Source of the DNA: VRUE01 sp040904405
GTDB lineage: Bacteria; Actinomycetota; Thermoleophilia; Solirubrobacterales; 70-9
DNA length: 9,047 nucleotides
Reading direction: 5' to 3'
Assembly: GCA_040904405.1 (NCBI GenBank)
Contig: JBBDTK010000049.1
Coordinates: 1 to 9,047, forward strand
Shown: positions 1-4,741 of the stretch, piece by piece
Numbering within the stretch: position 1 is the first letter of the stretch
Layout: each line of letters begins with the position of its first letter
Notes under the pieces: generated by a model
Told to the model about the DNA's origin: nothing
Seen by the model: only the letters and a program-made list of their open reading frames with translations
Databases searched by the model: none
Made by a program: the position numbers and the translations under genes

Positions 1-53
1 CCCCGCTCGGTCCGGGTCTCGCCAGTCGCACACGCGGGTTTTGAGACAGGTTC
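1..53 (+). repeat. Right end of a ~162-nt palindromic repeat (copy 1, cut by window edge)
   Basis: Bases 1-57 are identical to 1910-1966, the right third of the complete copy after guaA. They include the terminal arm GGGTTTTGAGACAGGTTC (36-53) and the following TAA (54-56). The left part lies outside the window, so only the 3' half is seen. It abuts copy 2 directly. Confidence 0.85.
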
Positions 54-56
54 TAA

Positions 57-230
57 GCCGCGGCGGCCCCGCTCGCGTCTGGGGCAACGCCCTGGCGGCT
101 GCGGATCGGCGCGATGCGGCGTCCTCAGTCGGCCCAATAGCGCTGCTATTGGGCCTCCCTGCGTCCTTGCCTCGCTTGATCCTCGCTCGCCATGACGTCA
201 CCCCAGGCCGCGACCGTGACCACCGCCGCC
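57..230 (+). repeat. Diverged copy of the palindromic repeat (copy 2), overlapping the guaA 5' end
   Basis: It carries both conserved boxes of the family: GCGTCCTCAGTCGG (119-132) and CTCCCTGCGTCCTTGCC (155-171). Between them is the apical hairpin, arms 131-141 and 145-155 with a GCT loop. Here the apical stem is perfect, while copies 3 and 4 have one A/C mismatch. The outer stems differ from the other copies but still pair in nested order: TGGCG/CGCCA, GGATC/GATCC, CTGGGG/CCCCAG and GCGGCGG (60-66)/CCGCCGC (223-229). By this pairing the element reaches about 230, past the first ATG of guaA at 192. The right end is less certain than in copies 3 and 4. Confidence 0.65.
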
Positions 231-1787
231 GACGTGGAGTTGGATAAGCGTGTGGTCGAGGAGGTCTTGGTTCTAGATTTTGGAGGGCAGTATTCGCAGC
301 TGATCGCGCGCCGGATCCGGGAATGCGGCGTATTCTCGGAGCTGTTGCCGGCGAGTACGCCGGTGGAGAAGATCCGAGAGCGCGAACCGAAGGCCTTGGT
401 CCTCTCTGGGGGTCCGGCGTCGGTCTACGAGCCCGGCGCGCCCACTTTCCCCACCGTCCTCCTCGATCTGGGCATACCCCTGCTGGGGATCTGTTACGGG
501 ATGCAGGCGATGGTCCAGGCGCTGGGGGGGAAGGTCGAGGCGGCCGAGTCGGGGGAGTTCGGTCGCGCCGACCTGACTCTGCGCGAGGGCGGCGGCCGGC
601 TGCTCGGCGGCCTGCCCGAGGAACAGACCTGCTGGATGAGCCACCGCGACACGGTCTTCGAGCCTCCCCCCGGCTTTGCGGCGCTGGCCTCGACGCCCGG
701 CTCGCCGGTCGCCGCCTGCGAGGCGCCCGAGCGCGGCCTCTTCGGCATCCAGTTCCATCCCGAGGTCGTCCACACTCCCTACGGGACCGAGGTCCTGACC
801 CGCTTCCTGCGTGAGGTCGCCGGCTGCGAGCAGCAGTGGTCGCCGCAATCGGTGATCGAGGAGCAGGTCGCCGCGATCCGGGCCCGGGTCGGCGACGGCA
901 GGGTGATCTGCGGCCTCTCCGGCGGGGTCGACTCCTCGGTCGCGGCGCTGCTGGTCCACCGAGCGATCGGCGCGCAGCTGACCTGCGTCTTCGTCGACCA
1001 CGGGCTGATGCGGCTGAACGAGGCCGAGCAGGTGGTCGCCGCCTTCGAGCAGTTCGGCATCCCGCTGGTCCACGTCGACGCCGAGCAGCGCTTCCTCGCC
1101 CGCCTCGCCGGGGTCGACGAGCCGGAGCGCAAGCGCAAGATCATCGGCGAGGAGTTCATCCGCGTCTTCGAGGAGGAGGCGGCGAGGCTCGAGGACGCCG
1201 CATACCTGGTCCAGGGCACGCTCTACTCCGACGTGATCGAGTCCGGCGGCAGCGAGTCCGCGGCGACGATCAAGTCGCACCACAACGTCGGCGGCCTGCC
1301 CGAGGACCTCGAGTTCGAGCTGGTCGAGCCGCTGCGGATGCTGTTCAAGGACGAGGTGCGCGCGGTCGGCGCCGAGCTCGGCCTGCCCGAGCGGATGGTC
1401 TGGCGCCAGCCCTTCCCCGGCCCCGGCCTCGGCATCCGCATCGTCGGCGGCGAGGTGACGAAGGAGCGGCTCGACATCCTCCGCGCCGCCGACGCGATCC
1501 TGCAGGAGGAGATCCGCGCCGCCGAGCTCTACCGCCAGCTCTGGCAGTCCTTCTGCGTGCTGCCGGTCGTGCGCTCCGTCGGGGTGCAGGGGGACGGCCG
1601 CACCTACGCGTACCCGATCGTGATCCGCGCGGTCACCTCCGACGACGCGATGACCGCCGACTGGGCCCGCCTGCCCTACGACCTGCTGGAGAGGGTCTCG
1701 AACCGGATCATCAACGAGATCCCCGACGTCAACCGCGTCGCCCTCGACATCTCCTCCAAGCCCCCGGCGACGATCGAGTGGGAGTGA
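192..1787 (+). CDS. guaA: GMP synthase (glutamine-hydrolysing)
   Basis: Catalyses XMP + ATP + glutamine to GMP, the last step of de novo guanine nucleotide synthesis in the cytoplasm. The 531 residues fit the family (about 510-530). An N-terminal class I glutamine amidotransferase domain has nucleophile Cys101 in GICYGMQ and His189/Glu191 in FHPEV. An ATP-pyrophosphatase domain carries the PP-loop SGGVDSS at 243-249. The C-terminal dimerisation domain includes RQPFPGPGLGIRI and ends in the typical IEWE. No partner gene is adjacent. The start is doubtful. ATG 192 lacks a ribosome site, and its first 13 or so codons lie inside palindromic repeat copy 2. GTG 252, with GGAG at 236-239, would begin a few residues before the conserved VLVLDFGGQYSQ and is a reasonable alternative. 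The first 80 or so codons look less GC3-rich than the rest. Function is certain. Confidence 0.97.
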   Translation: MTSPQAATVTTAADVELDKRVVEEVLVLDFGGQYSQLIARRIRECGVFSELLPASTPVEKIREREPKALVLSGGPASVYEPGAPTFPTVLLDLGIPLLGICYGMQAMVQALGGKVEAAESGEFGRADLTLREGGGRLLGGLPEEQTCWMSHRDTVFEPPPGFAALASTPGSPVAACEAPERGLFGIQFHPEVVHTPYGTEVLTRFLREVAGCEQQWSPQSVIEEQVAAIRARVGDGRVICGLSGGVDSSVAALLVHRAIGAQLTCVFVDHGLMRLNEAEQVVAAFEQFGIPLVHVDAEQRFLARLAGVDEPERKRKIIGEEFIRVFEEEAARLEDAAYLVQGTLYSDVIESGGSESAATIKSHHNVGGLPEDLEFELVEPLRMLFKDEVRAVGAELGLPERMVWRQPFPGPGLGIRIVGGEVTKERLDILRAADAILQEEIRAAELYRQLWQSFCVLPVVRSVGVQGDGRTYAYPIVIRAVTSDDAMTADWARLPYDLLERVSNRIINEIPDVNRVALDISSKPPATIEWE

Positions 1788-1800
1788 GGTCTGCCCCTAA

Positions 1801-1962
1801 GAACCTGTCTCAAAACCCCCGCGCACGCCTGGCGGCCCCGGACACACTTCGCGGGGCGGCGTCCTCGGTCGGCCAAATAGCGCTGCTATTCGGCCTCCCT
1901 GCGTCCTACCCCCGCTCGGTCCGGGTCTCGCCAGTCGCACACGCGGGTTTTGAGACAGGTTC
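1801..1962 (+). repeat. Complete 162-nt palindromic structured repeat (copy 3)
   Basis: Terminal arms GAACCTGTCTCAAAACCC (1801-1818) and 1945-1962 are perfect inverted repeats of 18 bp, flanked by TAA at 1798-1800 and 1963-1965. Inside are CTGGCG/CGCCAG, CCGGAC/GTCCGG and a local stem GCCCC (1835-1839)/GGGGC (1853-1857). The conserved boxes are GCGTCCTCGGTCGG (1859-1872) and CTCCCTGCGTCCT (1895-1907), enclosing the apical hairpin 1871-1895. It starts 14 nt after the guaA stop. No open frame fits it, so it could be a non-autonomous mobile element, a structured RNA, or both. It may also end guaA transcripts, but there is no U-tract. Confidence 0.85.
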
Positions 1963-1965
1963 TAA

Positions 1966-2124
1966 GGGCCCGCGCCCAAATTACTGACGGTTTTGACGGC
2001 GTCTGGGACACGCCTGACGCCACCCGTGGGAATCGCCGATGCTTCGGCATCGACTCATCCCACGTGCGACATCAGTCGCGCCCAGCCACTCGTCAAATTC
2101 CGTCACTAATTCGTGCGCGGGCCC
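1966..2124. repeat. 159-nt long inverted-repeat element with a UUCG-capped hairpin
   Basis: Outer arms GGGCCCGCGC (1966-1975) and GCGCGGGCCC (2115-2124) pair perfectly. Inward, AATTACTGACGG pairs with CCGTCACTAATT (one mismatch), and TTTTGACG nearly pairs with CGTCAAAT. GTGGGA/TCCCAC follows, then CGATGC-TTCG-GCATCG with a canonical UUCG tetraloop. It is flanked by TAA at 1963-1965 and 2125-2127 and shares the left TAA with copy 3. It lacks the two conserved boxes of the 162-nt family, so I treat it as a separate element of similar size and form. No coding frame is apparent. Confidence 0.75.
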
Positions 2125-2183
2125 TAACCTGAATCGACCGATCTCGCCGGCCTCTCCACTCCGCATCCCTTCGCCGGGAGCCA

Positions 2184-2246
2184 ATTTCCTCCCCCAGGTA
2201 GAACCACTACCTGGGTGAGCGGAAATAACCTGGGTGAGCGGAAATC
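2184..2246. repeat. Hairpin with a tandemly duplicated right arm (19-nt unit x2)
   Basis: CCCAGGTAG (2193-2201) pairs with CTACCTGGG (2207-2215) across a 5-nt loop, and ATTTCC (2184-2189) faces GGAAAT (2221-2226). The unit ACCTGGGTGAGCGGAAATA at 2209-2227 is repeated at 2228-2246 with only the last base changed. It lies in gene-poor sequence. It could be an operator-like site or a slippage product; no function can be assigned. Confidence 0.7.
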
Positions 2247-2347
2247 ATCCCCCGACTCGGCCTGCGGAGCGGAGAGTCTCGCCGACCTCGCCCTAACCAC
2301 TGCCGCGCCTACCTCGGTCGGCATGGCGGCGATCACCGGGCACGCCG

Positions 2348-2396
2348 CGCGAGGTTGCGTCCGTGCCCGCCATGCGGGTCCAAACGCAACCTCGCG
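2348..2396 (+). repeat. 49-nt hairpin repeat, copy A
   Basis: CGCGAGGTTGCGT (2348-2360) and ACGCAACCTCGCG (2384-2396) form a perfect 13-bp stem. Inside is a second small hairpin, CCCGC-CAT-GCGGG. The same sequence recurs at 2933-2980 and 3927-3974, and as a half copy at 4692-4721. Copy A lies 13 nt beyond the stop of the minus-strand hydrolase remnant. Confidence 0.85.
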
Positions 2397-2409
2397 TAGC
2401 TCTCGACGC

Positions 2410-2499
2410 CTATCGCCCGAGCCCGGCGAGGAACGCGGCCAGGCGCCGTTCGTAGAGGCGCGAGTCGACGTTCCAGGGCTCGGTGTGCTCGGCGCCGGG
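2410..2499 (-). pseudogene. C-terminal remnant of an alpha/beta hydrolase
   Basis: Reading the minus strand, the frame ending at TAG 2410-2412 gives PGAEHTEPWNVDSRLYERRL followed by AAFLAGLGR and stop. This resembles the C-terminal strand and helix of alpha/beta hydrolases, where GAxHTxxWN carries the catalytic histidine and YExRxxxFL forms the last helix. Upstream, resemblance is lost at about 2500 and the frame stops at 2527-2529. No nucleophile elbow (GxSxG) or other part of the fold could be found in neighbouring frames. It is therefore probably a decayed or truncated gene. The identification rests on about 29 residues and is tentative. Confidence 0.45.
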
Positions 2500-2926
2500 T
2501 GACCGGCCCCGTTTCTCGGTCCACCCTTAGTGACTCGACTTTCGTGATCTCCGCCTGACTTGCAGGAGATCGCGGACGGTGGCGACGGGGTGACGCGGCT
2601 ACCCGGCGGCAAGGATGGGGCGATCGACGGCGAACCGAGGAGGTGTTCTGAAGTCTCCAAGGAGGTTGCCGCCTATGCCGCTCTGCACCGCGGGGCCGGG
2701 CTGAATCGCCGCGAAGATTGCCCGAAGGGGTCCCTCGGCACGGCGATCGTGCCGACTTCCGCAATCGTCGTCGGGTCGAAGGCGGTGTCGAGCGCCCGGG
2801 CCAAAACCCTTGTGCAGTGAGCCGGAATCGGGGCGCGAGGGTCCCTACCCAGAGGCGTCGCAGTTTCGGCGCTTTGCGCGCGCCACAGGTCGGTCGCGCC
2901 CTGTCAGATTCGGGGCATGCCGAATT
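2500..2926. other. Gene-poor stretch, no assignable feature
   Basis: No frame here has recognisable protein motifs. The longest plus frame (2560-2820, 86 codons) has a composition unlike the neighbouring genes and a poor start context. Two modest inverted repeats are visible: GATCTCC (2546-2552)/GGAGATC (2565-2571) and CGGCAC (2736-2741)/GTGCCG (2749-2754). The second looks like a possible operator but faces no clear promoter. The stretch may be decayed gene sequence, as the hydrolase scrap next to it suggests. Confidence 0.5.
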
Positions 2927-2985
2927 CCCCGCACGAGGTTGCATCCGTGCCCGCCATGCGGGTCCAAACGCAACCTCGCGTGGGG
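2927..2985 (+). repeat. 49-nt hairpin repeat, copy B, at the start of the AbiEi-like gene
   Basis: The core at 2933-2980 closely matches copy A, with ACGAGGTTGCAT and ACGCAACCTCGCG as arms and the identical inner hairpin CCCGC-CAT-GCGGG. Flanking CCCC (2927-2930) and GGGG (2982-2985) extend the stem. It lies within the longest possible reading frame of the next gene, which suggests that the true start is at its right edge. Confidence 0.85.
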
Positions 2986-3921
2986 ATAGGGGCGGTCGCG
3001 GAGCTTGCCGAGCGGCAGCATGGGGTGCTGGCGCGATGGCAGTTGGGACAGCTGGGCTTCACGCGGGGCAAGATCGGGCGGGGCATAGAGGCCGGGTGGT
3101 TGCACCGGGTCCACCCCGGCGTCTACGCGGTTGGCCACCGCAAGCTGTCCCGGAAGGGGAGGTGGATGGCGGCCGTGCTCTCCTCCGCACACAGGCAGAA
3201 GGCCAAGGGCGACGACGGGGCCACCGATCCGACCTGCCTCGGATCCGTTCTCAGCCATCGGTCGGCGGCGGCGCTCTGGGGGATCAGGGGATACGACGTC
3301 GCGACGGTGCATATCACGGTGTCCGCCAAGAGCCGCTCGTCCGGATCGATCAGGCGCCACTCCGGCCGGCTCTCCGCCGACGAGACGACCATCGTCGACG
3401 GGATCCCCGTGACCACTGTCCCGCGCACAATTCTGGATACGGCCGCGACCTCGTCCAGGGGGGAGGTCGAGAGGATGCTGCGCGAGGCCGAATACCACCA
3501 ACTCTACGATCGTATTTCGCTGCGCGATCTGCTCGACCGTTACCCCGGGCGGCGCGGCTCGCGCGCGGTCTGTGCTGCCCTGGAGCGCGGCGCCGAATCG
3601 CCGGGCCGGGTCGAGACTCCCTTCGAGCAGCGGTTCCTCCCCTTCCTCGACCGCCACGCCCTGCCGCGTCCCCATTTCAACGCCTGGCTGCAGGCCGGAG
3701 GGAGGCGCTACCGGGTCGACTGCCTCTGGCCCGCTCGGCGGCTGATCGTCGAGCTCGACGGTTGGGAGGGCCACGGCACCCGCGCCGCCTTCCGCGCTGA
3801 CCGCGAGCGCGACCGGCGACTGCGGGTCGCCGGCTACTCGGTCGCCCGCATTGCCTGGTCACAGCTCGACGACGAAGCGGAGGCGATCGCCGCGGACCTG
3901 CGAGCGCTCCTCGCTCGCTGA
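2980..3921 (+). CDS. AbiEi-like winged-helix / DUF559 endonuclease-fold protein
   Basis: About 313 residues from GTG 2980. The N-terminus (ELAERQHGVLARWQLGQLGF, then GWLHRVHPGVYAVGH) matches the winged-helix domain of type IV antitoxin AbiEi-family proteins. It is followed by the usual LSHRSAAALWGI and VPRTILDTA segments. The C-terminal 100 residues are DUF559, related to Vsr/PD-(D/E)XK nucleases: Asp247 in RVDCLW, Glu258 and Asp260 in VELDGWEGHG, then FRADRERDRRL. Whether it is an active nuclease is unknown. No AbiEii nucleotidyltransferase toxin is adjacent, so this is not a complete toxin-antitoxin pair. Before LSHRS the chain carries an unusual charged insert (about 70-88). The frame is open from ATG 2917 or ATG 2956, but that part encodes hairpin repeat B, which is non-coding elsewhere. 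I therefore prefer GTG 2980. The exact start is uncertain. Confidence 0.85.
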   Translation: MGIGAVAELAERQHGVLARWQLGQLGFTRGKIGRGIEAGWLHRVHPGVYAVGHRKLSRKGRWMAAVLSSAHRQKAKGDDGATDPTCLGSVLSHRSAAALWGIRGYDVATVHITVSAKSRSSGSIRRHSGRLSADETTIVDGIPVTTVPRTILDTAATSSRGEVERMLREAEYHQLYDRISLRDLLDRYPGRRGSRAVCAALERGAESPGRVETPFEQRFLPFLDRHALPRPHFNAWLQAGGRRYRVDCLWPARRLIVELDGWEGHGTRAAFRADRERDRRLRVAGYSVARIAWSQLDDEAEAIAADLRALLAR

Positions 3922-3979
3922 CCCCCACGAGGTTGCATCCGTGCCCGCTATCCGGGTCTGAACGCAACCTCGCGGGGGG
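3922..3979 (+). repeat. 49-nt hairpin repeat, copy C, between two genes
   Basis: It begins on the base after the stop codon of the AbiEi-like gene and ends 15 nt before the methyltransferase ATG. CCCCC plus CGAGGTTGC on the left pairs with GCAACCTCG plus GGGGG on the right, with one mismatch. The inner hairpin is CCCG-CTATC-CGGG, altered from copies A and B but still pairing. It could influence transcript ends or stability; there is no U-tract typical of a terminator. Confidence 0.85.
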
Positions 3980-3994
3980 AGATAGCCTCGACGA

Positions 3995-4633
3995 ATGCCG
4001 GGTGAGGAGTGGGCTACAGAGTTGGACCGGGTCGAGGGTTACCTCGAGCGGGCCGACGTGTTTCCGCACCGGCGCGAGGGCGAGGGAGTGCTGCTCGAGC
4101 AGGTGCCGCTCGAGATCGGTCGCGTGCTCGACCTCGGCACCGGCGACGGGCGGCTGCTCGCCCTGCTGCGTGCCGGGCGACCGCAGATGACGGGGGTGGG
4201 GCTGGATTTCTCGCCGCCGATGCTGACGCGGGCGCGCGAGCGGTTCGCCGGGGAAGAGGGGGTAGAGGTGGTCGAGCACGATCTCTCCCTGCCGCTGCCC
4301 GACCTGGGGCGCTTCGACGCGGTCGTCTCCTCCTTCGCGATCCATCATCTCGAGCACGAGCGCAAGCGCTCGCTCTACGGCGAAGCGTTTGGATTGCTGG
4401 AGCCGGGCGGGGTCTTTGCCAACTTCGAGCACGTCGCCTCGCCGACCGAGCGCATCCATCTCGCCTTCTTCGAGGCGCTCGGCGAGCCGATCGAGAACGA
4501 GGACCCCTCCGACCGCACGCTCGACGTCGAGACCCAGCTGGGCTGGTTGCGCGCGATCGGCTTCGACGACGTCGACTGCTACTGGAAGTGGCTGGAGATG
4601 GCGCTTCTGGTCGGGGTCAGGCCGGCGACGTAG
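3995..4633 (+). CDS. Class I SAM-dependent methyltransferase
   Basis: 212 residues with a Rossmann-type methyltransferase fold. Motif I is VLDLGTGDG (44-52). The acidic residue at the end of strand 2 is Asp71 in GLDFS. D96 in EHDLSLPLPD is the motif II/III region, and FDAVVSSFAIHHL (107-119) and LLEPGGVF (134-141) are the later motifs. The ending YWKWLEMALLVGVRP is typical of small stand-alone methyltransferases related to UbiE/CmoA-like proteins. The substrate cannot be told from sequence. A GGAGA-like site at 3978-3982 is 12 nt before the ATG, partly inside hairpin repeat C. The next gene begins 108 bp downstream, so it is probably not part of the zinc operon, although readthrough is possible. 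Confidence 0.88.
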   Translation: MPGEEWATELDRVEGYLERADVFPHRREGEGVLLEQVPLEIGRVLDLGTGDGRLLALLRAGRPQMTGVGLDFSPPMLTRARERFAGEEGVEVVEHDLSLPLPDLGRFDAVVSSFAIHHLEHERKRSLYGEAFGLLEPGGVFANFEHVASPTERIHLAFFEALGEPIENEDPSDRTLDVETQLGWLRAIGFDDVDCYWKWLEMALLVGVRPAT

Positions 4634-4691
4634 TACGGGTCCATGTGCACGCAGTCCATGGCCGGGAAAATGACGGCTGGGGCGGCGGCAA

Positions 4692-4721
4692 CCGCTATCC
4701 GGGTCTGAACGCAACCTCGCG
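4692..4721 (+). repeat. Half copy of the 49-nt hairpin repeat (copy D)
   Basis: These 30 bases are identical to 3945-3974 in copy C: inner hairpin plus right arm. The left arm is missing and replaced by unrelated GGCGGCGGCAA. It therefore cannot form the long stem. It ends 20 nt before the first ATG of the zinc operon. The clean break suggests a rearrangement or deletion upstream of the operon. Confidence 0.8.
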
Positions 4722-4741
4722 CTTGGCGGGCGGAGGGCGGG

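Noticed and set aside
273..1283. 336-codon minus-strand frame opposite guaA
   Set aside because: It is fully antisense to guaA, with a composition typical of shadow frames.
1801..1962. Copy 3 as a simple rho-independent terminator for guaA
   Set aside because: The stem is far larger than a terminator, no T-run follows, and close copies occur where no terminator is needed.
2736..2754. CGGCAC...GTGCCG inverted repeat as a regulator operator
   Set aside because: It is a 6-bp inverted repeat in GC-rich DNA with no promoter or regulator gene next to it; it may be chance.
2560..2820. 86-codon plus frame as a small gene
   Set aside because: No motif, no ribosome site, and a composition unlike the neighbours. 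I could not support it as coding.
2348..3979. The 49-nt hairpins as a CRISPR array
   Set aside because: Copies are hundreds of bases apart with genes between them, not regularly spaced, and no cas genes are present.
4663..4678. GGGAAAATGACGGC as a second Zur half-site
   Set aside because: Only one half resembles an actinobacterial Zur site; the other half is GC-rich and does not mirror it.
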